From: Sodalinema lacuna_A
Lineage (GTDB): Bacteria; Cyanobacteriota; Cyanobacteriia; Cyanobacteriales; Geitlerinemataceae
Direction: 5' to 3'
Assembly: GCA_900149785.2 (NCBI GenBank)
Contig: FSSI02000013.1
Coordinates: forward strand, 1 to 64,000
DNA length: 64,000 nt
Position 1 is the first letter of the stretch, and the number at the start of each line of letters is the position of its first letter. The notes under the pieces were generated by a model. That model made no database searches, had not been told where the DNA came from, and saw only the letters and a program-made list of their open reading frames with translations. Shown piece after piece: positions 50,437 to 57,879 of the stretch. The translations under genes were made by a program, and so were the position numbers.

Positions 50437-50576
50437 TGATTCGATGGGGTCTGTTGATGAAGTCTCTTTTGTGTCATGACCGGTATGATGGGGGAACTTA
50501 TTCTATTTGGGAGTTGTTGGGCTAGTTTAGGGAGTTGTTGAAATCAAATACTTTATTCTAAAATTTTTGTTGTTTT

Positions 50577-51275
50577 ATGAGAATTGCAATTATTCCGGCA
50601 CGGGGAGGCAGTAAGCGGATTCCTCGTAAGAATATCAAAGAGTTTGCTGGGAAGCCTGCTGTTGCTCACCCGATTCAAACCGCAAAAGACTGTGGATTGT
50701 TTGACCATATTCTTGTTTCTACGGATGATTTGGAAATTGCAGATGTCGCTCGTCATTGGGGGGCTGAGGTTCCGTTCGTAAGACCTGCTGAATTAGCCAA
50801 TGATTTTGCGGGAACTACGGAAGTGATTGCTCACGCAACAGAATGGGCAATTGAGCAAGGCTGGGACTTGGACGCTGTTTGTTGTGTTTATGCAACGGCT
50901 TTGTTGTTACAGAGCGATGATTTAATTCGGGGATGGAACTGTTTAAACTCCGGGGATTGGTCTTATGCGTTTTCTGTGACTGACTTTGCTTCGCCAATTT
51001 TCCGGGCCTTTCAACAAAATTCAGAGGGCGGCATTGAGATGTTTTTCCCCGAACATTTCGATAAACGGTCTCAGGACTTGCCTGAGGCTCTCCATGATGC
51101 TGGCCAGTTTTACTGGGGTCGTCCCGAAGCTTGGTTGGAACAGCGACGTATCTTTGAACGGTGGTCAACTCCGGTGATGATTCCACGGTGGCGCATTCAA
51201 GATATTGATACTGAAGAGGATTGGCGGCAAGCTGAACTGATGTGGAAAGTAATTTCTCTCAAGGCTGATGTCTAA
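50577..51275 (+). CDS. pseF: Pseudaminic acid cytidylyltransferase
   Basis: 232 residues with the CMP-sugar synthetase motif IPARGGSKRIPRKN at 7-20, then STDDLEIADVA and TEVIAHATEW. The gene activates Pse to CMP-Pse, last soluble step of the pathway. It is preceded by a 140-bp AT-rich gap, possibly with its own promoter, and overlaps the next gene by 8 bp. PseF rather than NeuA follows from the pse neighbours. Confidence 0.93.
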   Translation: MRIAIIPARGGSKRIPRKNIKEFAGKPAVAHPIQTAKDCGLFDHILVSTDDLEIADVARHWGAEVPFVRPAELANDFAGTTEVIAHATEWAIEQGWDLDAVCCVYATALLLQSDDLIRGWNCLNSGDWSYAFSVTDFASPIFRAFQQNSEGGIEMFFPEHFDKRSQDLPEALHDAGQFYWGRPEAWLEQRRIFERWSTPVMIPRWRIQDIDTEEDWRQAELMWKVISLKADV

Positions 51276-51942
51276 ACGAACTCTAATTATCGCCGCTCAC
51301 CCTGATGATGAAGTCCTCGGATGTGGTGGGACTATCGCTGCCCAAACCAGTCAGGGAAACTCCGTACAGGTGATGTTTCTGGCCGATGGGGTGTCCTCCC
51401 GTGGGGGCAAAGCGTCCGCCGAACTTCAACGCCGTCGTCATGCCGCTCACACCGCCGCTGAGTTGTTAGGAATTGAATCCGTTAGTTTCGCTGACTTCCC
51501 CGATAATCAACTGGATACGGTTCCCCTACTCAGGGTTGTCCAACGGATTGAGGAGAGGATTAACCAGTACCAACCGGATACGATTTTGACTCACCATGCT
51601 GGAGATGTGAATATCGACCATCAGCGCGTTCATCAAGCCGTTATCACCGCTTGTCGTCCTCAGCCGGGATATCCCGTGAAAACCTTGCTTTTCTTTGAAG
51701 TGCCATCGAGTACAGAATGGCAACCCCCCGGTTCCGCTGCTGCGTTCTTGCCGAACTGGTTTATTGATATTTCTGATACCCTGGAGCGTAAACTGGAAGC
51801 CCTCGCCGCCTATAACGAAGAACTGCGAGACTTTCCCCATCCTCGTTCCGTTGAAGCAGTTAAGGCGTTGGCTCGCTGGCGGGGAGCAACGGTGGGGGTT
51901 AGGGCGGCTGAGGCGTTTGTCTTGGGCAGGCGGATTGAGTGA
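51268..51942 (+). CDS. PIG-L family N-deacetylase
   Basis: 224 residues. The zinc motif AHPDDEVLGCGGT (9-21) and LTHHAGDVNIDHQRVH for the third ligand are present, followed by FFEVPSSTEWQPPGSAAAFLPNWFIDIS. Such enzymes remove N-acetyl groups from sugars. It is coupled to pseF and lies next to the PseG-GNAT-formyltransferase, so I infer that it removes an acetyl group from a Pse intermediate or CMP-Pse to make room for another acyl group. PIG-L is not part of the standard Pse pathway. Confidence 0.88.
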   Translation: MSKRTLIIAAHPDDEVLGCGGTIAAQTSQGNSVQVMFLADGVSSRGGKASAELQRRRHAAHTAAELLGIESVSFADFPDNQLDTVPLLRVVQRIEERINQYQPDTILTHHAGDVNIDHQRVHQAVITACRPQPGYPVKTLLFFEVPSSTEWQPPGSAAAFLPNWFIDISDTLERKLEALAAYNEELRDFPHPRSVEAVKALARWRGATVGVRAAEAFVLGRRIE

Positions 51943-52760
51943 GTTTTGTGTTAGGCTGTTCCTAAATGTGGCGTTTTAGGATAACAACTCATGCCTACGT
52001 CCTTGAACAAGATTCTGAATGAGATTGAGTATCCTGATTGTGATGGATTACCCATGGCAGAAAGTGACGCGGCGCGGGATTATTTAATTTATGGAACCGA
52101 GAGCCTAAAACTGCATTTTCAGCATCGCTCAGATGTATATGTTTCGGGCAACTTATTTGTTTACTATGAACGGGGTAATCCGAAAGCTGTCGTTGCTCCC
52201 GATGTGTTTGTGGTGTTTGGGGTTGAGGATAAACAGCGGTTATCGTATAAAGTCTGGGAAGAGAACTATACACTGCCCAGTTTTATTTTGGAAATCACCT
52301 CAAAAAGGACTCGCAGTGAAGACCAAGGCACGAAAAAAGGCCTTTATGCCTATTTGGGCGTTCAAGAGTATTTTCAGTATGACCCCACCTCAGATTATTT
52401 AAGTCCCTCACTTCAAGGATTGCGTTTGCTGGATGGTAATTATTTTCCAATTTCTCCCCGAGAGAATGAGCCAAGCTTAATCCTGTTTTCGGAGGTGTTG
52501 GGGTTAGAATTACGACGTTTTCAGGACGGCAGTTTTCGCTTTTATCATCCTGAGACGGGAGAACGGCTCGGGAGTTTGAGGGAAATCGAGACATCCAGAC
52601 AAGCGGAACGGGAAAAATCAGAGAAAATGGCGGAGCGATTACGGCAATTGGGCGTGAACCCTGATGATTTGTAGTTTGAGTGATGATGAAGATTATTTTT
52701 CGGGTTGATTCATCTGCACAAATTGGCAGCGGACATCTTATCCGCTGTCGGACTTTGGCG
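51927..52760 (+). repeat. About 834-bp duplicated block, copy 2
   Basis: Counterpart of 44708-45541. It starts at the end of the deacetylase gene (GGCGGATTGAGTGAGT, which contains the PIG-L stop codon) and reaches into pseG. Because this copy lies within an operon and carries parts of both flanking genes, it is probably the source of the copy at 44.7 kb. Confidence 0.9.
51991..52674 (+). CDS. Uma2 family putative endonuclease, subgroup B (copy 2, inside the pse operon)
   Basis: 227 residues, nearly identical to the product of 44774-45457 (a few substitutions such as NYT for NDT and FQDG for LQDG). It separates the deacetylase from pseG by under 60 bp on either side, same strand, so it is likely co-transcribed with the glycan genes. 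A role in the pathway is not expected; a hitch-hiking element is more likely. Confidence 0.9.
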   Translation: MPTSLNKILNEIEYPDCDGLPMAESDAARDYLIYGTESLKLHFQHRSDVYVSGNLFVYYERGNPKAVVAPDVFVVFGVEDKQRLSYKVWEENYTLPSFILEITSKRTRSEDQGTKKGLYAYLGVQEYFQYDPTSDYLSPSLQGLRLLDGNYFPISPRENEPSLILFSEVLGLELRRFQDGSFRFYHPETGERLGSLREIETSRQAEREKSEKMAERLRQLGVNPDDL

Positions 52761-54881
52761 GAGGAGTTACGGCAGCGGGGGGCCGAGGTGCGCTTTATCT
52801 GTCGCCAACATTCGGGGAATCTGATTCATCTGCTCAGTCAAGCCGCCTTTGCGGTGACGGTTCTGCCTTCCCCTCCCCCTCCCGAGAGTTCAGGAGAGAT
52901 GGGAGAGGACTATCAGGCTTGGTTGGGTGTCTCTGGGGAAACCGATGCACAGGAGACTCTGTTGGCCTTGGGAAGCGAGTCTGCCGATTGGTTGGTGGTG
53001 GACCATTATGGACTCGATGCAGCTTGGGAGCGGCAGTTACGTCCCCAGGTGAAACAGATTTTGGTGATTGATGATTTGGCAAATCGTCCCCATGATTGTG
53101 ATGTGCTGCTAGACCAGAATTATAGTCAGTTGGGGGAACGGCGGTATCAGGGATTGGTTCCCCACTCCTGTCGCTTGCTCCTTGGTCCTCGTTATGGGCT
53201 GTTACGCCCGGAATATCAGCTCTATCGTCAAACCCTCTCTCCCCATCGGGGACAGGTGCGGCGGGTGTTGGTGTTTTTTGGGGGGACGGATTCTCAGAAT
53301 ATGACGGGGAAGGCGCTGGAGGCGTTGTCGTCGTCGGAGTTTGAGGGAATATCTGTGGATGTGGTGGTGGGGGCGAACAATTCCCACCAGCGAGAACTGG
53401 AACAGTTGGTGGAGGCCCGTCACTCGGCAGGGATTGGAGAAACGAGGCTCTACTCGACTCGGCCACATTTGGCGGACTTGATGGCTCAAGCGGATTTAGC
53501 GTTGGGGGCGGGGGGGACAACCACTTGGGAACGCTGTTGTTTAGGACTGCCTACGGTGGTGGTGAGCATTGCTGAAAACCAGGTGGCGGCTTGTGAAGCG
53601 TTGCAGGCTGAGGGGGTGATTCAATATTTGGGGGCGGCGAGTCATGTCAGTGTAACTCAGTTGAGAACGGTTCTCTGTGAGTGGTTGGGGCGGCCATCGC
53701 AGTTGCAGGACATGTCGGTACAGGGGCAACTGCACGTCGATGGACTGGGAACTCAGCGAGTGGCGGAGTGCCTGAAACCCACGGCGTTAGAACAGTTGAC
53801 ATTGCGATTGGCCAGAGTTGAGGACATGGCACTCTACTATGATTGGGTGAATGAGCCGGACGTTCGCCGTCAGTCCTGGAATCAAGAGCCAATTGGTTGG
53901 AACAGTCATCAAACTTGGTTTGAAGGGAAGATGGCTGACGCGAATTGCTATTTGGGGGTCTTGGAGGCAGACGGCCTACCTGTGGGACAGATTCGTTTTG
54001 ACATTCAGGGAGAGGACGCGGTCATCGATTATTCTCTGGATAGGCTGGTTCGAGGTCGCGGTTGGGCAACGCCCCTAGTGCGTCTGGGACTAAAGTTGTT
54101 GAACAATGTCAAACCCACTTATCTATATGCCGAGGTGAAGCCGGAGAATCGGCCGTCTGCGGCTGTGTTTTTGCGGCTAGGGTTTCAGGAAGAATCTTCC
54201 CCCCCCCCTACAGCGGACAGGATTTCAGAACCGCCGCGTCTTTCGCTTGCCATTCTCTCAGATGCGGATAGCTGGCTCAATGATAGTCTCCCCCAACTCG
54301 TCCTAGGCTGGTTGGAGGAGGGGCATCGGGTTCTCTGGACTCATGACGTCAAGGATTTGCGGGGAGGGGATTTATGTTTCTATCTCAGTTGTGGGCAACT
54401 TGTCCCCGCCTCGGTTCGTCAAGGGTTCCAGCATAATCTTGTGGTTCACGAGAGCGATTTGCCCCAGGGGAAAGGGTGGTCACCTTTGACTTGGCAAATC
54501 CTGGAGGGGCGCAATTGCATCCCAGTGACGGTGTTGGAGGCGGTTGAACGGGTTGACAGTGGCGATATTTATCTGCAAGAGTGGCTGGAGTTTGAGGGAG
54601 GTGAACTGATTGATGAGTTACGTCAGGCTCAGGGGGAGGCAACGTTGAGGCTCTGTCGTCGCTTTGTCGCCGATTATCCAGGAGTTTTGCAGCAGGCGAA
54701 ACCCCAGCGGGGCGGAGAGTCATTTTATCCCCGTCGCAGACCGCGAGATAGCCAACTGGACGTTCAGAGGTCTCTGGCTGAACAGTTTTCTCTGCTACGG
54801 GTGGTGGATAATGAGCGGTATCCGGCGTTTATTGACTATAATGATCGGCGGTATGTCTTAAAGGTGATGGCATCAAGTTAG
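52686..54881 (+). CDS. pseG: Three-domain PseG (UDP-sugar hydrolase) - GNAT acetyltransferase - formyltransferase
   Basis: About 731 residues. Domain 1 (1-360) is PseG: FRVDSSAQIGSGHLIRC, VVDHYGLD, LVIDDLANRPHDCDVLLDQNY, LVFFGGTDSQN, and ALGAGGTTTWERCCLGLP. It releases the sugar from UDP. Domain 2 (about 365-500) is a GNAT, LRLARVEDMALYYDWVNEPDVR, with RGRGWATPLVRLGL for acetyl-CoA, like PseH. Domain 3 (about 515-730) has HESDLPQGKGWSPLTWQILEG and RVDSGDIYLQ, the histidine and aspartate of formyltetrahydrofolate-dependent transferases, with an upstream Asn in QHNLVVH. GTG at 52680 and ATG at 52683 are alternative starts. PseG-PseH fusions are known; the added formyltransferase is unusual. Confidence 0.9.
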   Translation: MKIIFRVDSSAQIGSGHLIRCRTLAEELRQRGAEVRFICRQHSGNLIHLLSQAAFAVTVLPSPPPPESSGEMGEDYQAWLGVSGETDAQETLLALGSESADWLVVDHYGLDAAWERQLRPQVKQILVIDDLANRPHDCDVLLDQNYSQLGERRYQGLVPHSCRLLLGPRYGLLRPEYQLYRQTLSPHRGQVRRVLVFFGGTDSQNMTGKALEALSSSEFEGISVDVVVGANNSHQRELEQLVEARHSAGIGETRLYSTRPHLADLMAQADLALGAGGTTTWERCCLGLPTVVVSIAENQVAACEALQAEGVIQYLGAASHVSVTQLRTVLCEWLGRPSQLQDMSVQGQLHVDGLGTQRVAECLKPTALEQLTLRLARVEDMALYYDWVNEPDVRRQSWNQEPIGWNSHQTWFEGKMADANCYLGVLEADGLPVGQIRFDIQGEDAVIDYSLDRLVRGRGWATPLVRLGLKLLNNVKPTYLYAEVKPENRPSAAVFLRLGFQEESSPPPTADRISEPPRLSLAILSDADSWLNDSLPQLVLGWLEEGHRVLWTHDVKDLRGGDLCFYLSCGQLVPASVRQGFQHNLVVHESDLPQGKGWSPLTWQILEGRNCIPVTVLEAVERVDSGDIYLQEWLEFEGGELIDELRQAQGEATLRLCRRFVADYPGVLQQAKPQRGGESFYPRRRPRDSQLDVQRSLAEQFSLLRVVDNERYPAFIDYNDRRYVLKVMASS

Positions 54882-54935
54882 AGTTGTAGGAAATCCGGGA
54901 ATTTTATGGTGAAATGGGTCTGAAAGCTCCATGAG

Positions 54936-54964
54936 GTTAGGGCGACCACAAGGGTTCGCCCCTA
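54936..54964. repeat. GTAGGGGCG palindrome family, degenerate copy
   Basis: GTTAGGGCGAC-CACAAGG-GTTCGCCCCTAC between pseG and the GNAT gene, 55 bp after the pseG stop. The arms have diverged, but the family is clear. Confidence 0.65.
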
Positions 54965-55029
54965 CGACGATGGGGGTGGATTTTCGTATTTTGTGTTAGG
55001 GGTTGACTAGGAGGGGGAGGAACTTGGTA

Positions 55030-55464
55030 ATGGACACGCTTGAACAGGTTGGTCAAGTTAAAATCATTCGGCGAGATAGCTTGTCGGGGATTTTGCCAAA
55101 CCTACAAAGCCTGTTGGAACTTTGTTATCCAAAGCCTCCCAAAGATGTATTTTATCGTGTTTTAGAGCAATATAAAACAGGTTTCCCTGTCTATGCTGCG
55201 GTTAGAAAAGAGCAGGAGATTATTGGATTTGCTTATTTATGTCCAAATAGTAAAGGGGGAACGTTGGAAACTTTGGCAGTACACCCTGATTTTCAAGGAT
55301 TGAGGGTAGGGTCGAAGATAGTCGAGGAGATTTTAAAAAACCATCTAGGTCTTATTCAGATTACGACTAGAGTTCCTATCTTTTTTGAAAAGCTAGGATT
55401 CAATCCGGTTTTTACCTTGCCAGATGGGTCACATTTCATGATATGTCCTAATTTTGAAGTCTAA
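55030..55464 (+). CDS. GNAT family N-acetyltransferase
   Basis: From the ATG at 55030 (GGAGGAAC upstream), 144 residues: KEQEIIGFAYLCPNSKGGTLETLAVHPDFQGLRVGSKIVEEILKNH, with the acetyl-CoA loop (QGLRVGSK), and a C-terminal FFEKLGFNPVFTLPDGSHFMI. It resembles ArgA-type N-acetyltransferases. In this operon it could acylate a Pse intermediate, but the substrate is unknown. It lies 15 bp upstream of pseI. Confidence 0.85.
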   Translation: MDTLEQVGQVKIIRRDSLSGILPNLQSLLELCYPKPPKDVFYRVLEQYKTGFPVYAAVRKEQEIIGFAYLCPNSKGGTLETLAVHPDFQGLRVGSKIVEEILKNHLGLIQITTRVPIFFEKLGFNPVFTLPDGSHFMICPNFEV

Positions 55465-55478
55465 TTTTTTAAACCGTC

Positions 55479-56534
55479 ATGCCAACAGCTATTCAAGTCT
55501 CCCATCGCACAGTTTCTCAACAGCATCCCCCCTTTATCATTGCGGAGATGTCTGGTAATCATAACCAGTCCCTTGACCGGGCCTTAGCCATTGTTGAAGC
55601 CGCCGCCAAAGCTGGGGTTCACGCCCTTAAACTCCAGACCTATACAGCGGATACGATGACTCTGGATTTAGATGAAGGAGAATTTTTTATTGATGACCCT
55701 AACTCACTCTGGCACGGTCAATCTCTCTATAAACTCTATCAACAAGCCTATACTCCCTGGGAGTGGCATGAGCCAATTTTGAAACGCTGCCAGGAACTGG
55801 GCATTATCGGCTTCAGCACCCCGTTCGATGAAACCGCTGTTGATTTTCTGGAATCGCTAGAGGTTCCCTGCTACAAAATTGCCTCCTTTGAGAATACGGA
55901 TATCCCCTTGATTCGCAAAGTGGCCAGCACAGGGAATCCCCTCATCATCTCCACCGGAATGGCAACAGTTGCTGAACTAGATGAAACCGTCCGCGCTGCT
56001 CGTGAAGCCGGATGTGAGGATTTAGTGTTGCTCAAATGTACCAGTACCTATCCCGCCACCCCAGAAAACAGTAATCTGCTGACGATTCCCCATCTGCGGG
56101 AACTGTTCGATGTTCAGGTGGGTCTATCGGACCATACCATGGGAGTGGGAGCCGCCGTCGCCAGTGTGGCGTTGGGGGCAACGGTGATTGAGAAGCACTT
56201 CACCCTGGCTCGTGCTGATGGGGGAGTGGATTCAACATTTTCGATGGAACCGCAGGAAATGGCGCAACTGGTGATAGAATCTGAACGTGCTTGGCAAGCA
56301 CTGGGTCGAGTCCAGTACGGTTCCACCCAGGCTGAGGAAGCATCGCGGATGTTTCGGCGCAGTTTGTATGTAGTGCGGGATGTTAAGGCTGGGGAGGTGT
56401 TGACGCGGGACAATGTTCAGGCAATTCGTCCGGGTTTGGGGTTGCCGCCGAAGTATTTAGATGGTTTACTAGGTCGTCGTATCAATCGATTAATTAAAAA
56501 AGGAACTCCCGTCACTTGGGAGTTGTTTTCATGA
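55479..56534 (+). CDS. pseI: Pseudaminic acid synthase
   Basis: 351 residues. NeuB-type TIM barrel: FIIAEMSGNHNQSLDRAL, ALKLQTYTADTMTLD, KIASFENTDIPLI, LLKCTSTYPA, VGLSDHTMGVGAAVASVALGATVIEKHFTL. A C-terminal antifreeze/SAF domain (SLYVVRDVKAGEVLTRDNVQAIRPGLGLPPKYLDGLLGRR) follows. It condenses the 2,4-diacetamido-trideoxy-altrose with PEP. 'SGNHNQ' and the pse neighbours argue for PseI rather than NeuB or LegI. Confidence 0.95.
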   Translation: MPTAIQVSHRTVSQQHPPFIIAEMSGNHNQSLDRALAIVEAAAKAGVHALKLQTYTADTMTLDLDEGEFFIDDPNSLWHGQSLYKLYQQAYTPWEWHEPILKRCQELGIIGFSTPFDETAVDFLESLEVPCYKIASFENTDIPLIRKVASTGNPLIISTGMATVAELDETVRAAREAGCEDLVLLKCTSTYPATPENSNLLTIPHLRELFDVQVGLSDHTMGVGAAVASVALGATVIEKHFTLARADGGVDSTFSMEPQEMAQLVIESERAWQALGRVQYGSTQAEEASRMFRRSLYVVRDVKAGEVLTRDNVQAIRPGLGLPPKYLDGLLGRRINRLIKKGTPVTWELFS

Positions 56535-56543
56535 TATTCAACC

Positions 56544-56740
56544 GCCGCGAGTGTAACTATGGGGGCAACAGTGATTGAGAACCACTTCACCCTGGCTCTT
56601 ACTGATAGGGAGTGGATTCAACATTTCTGATGGAATCCAAGGAAATAGCGCAACTGGTGATAGGATCTGATCAGACTTGGCAAGCGTCGGGTCGAGTCCG
56701 GTACGCTTTTGCCTAGGCTGGAAAGGTATCGCGGATAGTT
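56544..56740 (+). pseudogene. Decayed duplicate of an internal pseI segment
   Basis: About 200 bp immediately after pseI match 56155-56355 of that gene: GGGGGCAACAGTGATTGAGA, then CACTTCACCCTGGCTC, GGAGTGGATTCAACAT, and so on. They carry substitutions and frameshifts, including stops. It is a relic of a tandem duplication or of replacement of a former pseI copy when the AT-rich segment joined. Confidence 0.88.
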
Positions 56741-56780
56741 TAGCTCTTTTTTACACTGCGAATTTCTATTTTCAAAAATA

Positions 56781-57758
56781 ATGAGTACTAACCAAGTAGC
56801 TACGTTGAAGGTGTTTAACCACTTTACAGACTCTTATAAGTATAAACACGAGTTGTTAGAAGGATTCAGATATTATGTTAAACCTGGCTTCAAAAAAGTT
56901 TTTGAGTCAGAGATAGCCAAGGTTCCATCCCATCAAGAATGCTCTTCTATTTTGGCAGGATGGATTCAAAGAGTTAAAATTATGGAGAGATACCTTAACT
57001 CATTAGGGTATTCTTTCCGGGGAAAAAGTGTTGTTGAAATTGGAGATAGTTGCGGCTATGCTGCTCATGCCCTCATGCTTGTCGGTGCAAGTGATGTTAC
57101 GGCCACAGATATCACCTCCTTCTATGAAAGTCATAAAAATCACAGTCTTACTTTAAATCAAAGGGTATGGCATAAAATAGCCAATTTAGTTAGTCCTAAC
57201 CAGTCCGACAAAATCTTGTTTAGAGAAGATAATATTTGTGAGTCCAGTCTAGACTCAGACAGTGCAGATTTTATAGTAAGTTGGGAAGTTATTGAGCATT
57301 TATCTAATCCACAAAATGCATTCAAGCACATGGAACGGATCCTTAAACCTGGAGGATTCTCCTTTCATGAATATAATCCCTTTTTTGCTTTAAATGGAGG
57401 TCATAGCTTGTGTACACTTGACTTTCCTTGGGGTCATGTAAAATTAAATAAACAAGATTTTTTGCGGTATATATCTGAAATTAGGCCACAGGAATATCGG
57501 CTAGCATCCAACTTCTATCTAAACAACTTAAATCGAATGACAATTGAGAATTGTAAGCAGTTTTTACACGAAGCTAAACTTTCAATTGTTAGTTTAATAC
57601 CATGGACTAATCGACAGCATCTATTTTTTTTAGATCCTAAAACTATACAGCAGTGTCAACGGAATTATCCGTCTGTTAGTTCTCTAGACTTACTTTCTCC
57701 GGGAGTTGTAATTGTTACCCAGAAATCTCAGATATGTCAAAATTTAGTCGAATTCTAA
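56781..57758 (+). CDS. Class I SAM-dependent methyltransferase
   Basis: 325 residues. SAM-binding motif VVEIGDSCGYAAHALMLVGASDVTATDIT, then DFIVSWEVIEHLSNPQNAFKHMERILKPGGFSFHEYNP, the Methyltransf_11/23 post-motifs. The N- and C-terminal parts are unlike common families. AT-rich relative to the pse genes, as are the next three genes, suggesting separate acquisition. Likely methylates a sugar or glycan of this locus; substrate unknown. Confidence 0.85.
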   Translation: MSTNQVATLKVFNHFTDSYKYKHELLEGFRYYVKPGFKKVFESEIAKVPSHQECSSILAGWIQRVKIMERYLNSLGYSFRGKSVVEIGDSCGYAAHALMLVGASDVTATDITSFYESHKNHSLTLNQRVWHKIANLVSPNQSDKILFREDNICESSLDSDSADFIVSWEVIEHLSNPQNAFKHMERILKPGGFSFHEYNPFFALNGGHSLCTLDFPWGHVKLNKQDFLRYISEIRPQEYRLASNFYLNNLNRMTIENCKQFLHEAKLSIVSLIPWTNRQHLFFLDPKTIQQCQRNYPSVSSLDLLSPGVVIVTQKSQICQNLVEF

Positions 57759-57879
57759 TTCAATGGCGAAGAAATCTCAAAAAAAGTTTCGTTTTAACTT
57801 GAAATGTGAGATAATAGAAACTTGTGATGTGTGTACCCGAATTTAGTGTCTTTGATAGACATAAATAAAGAGTAATTTT

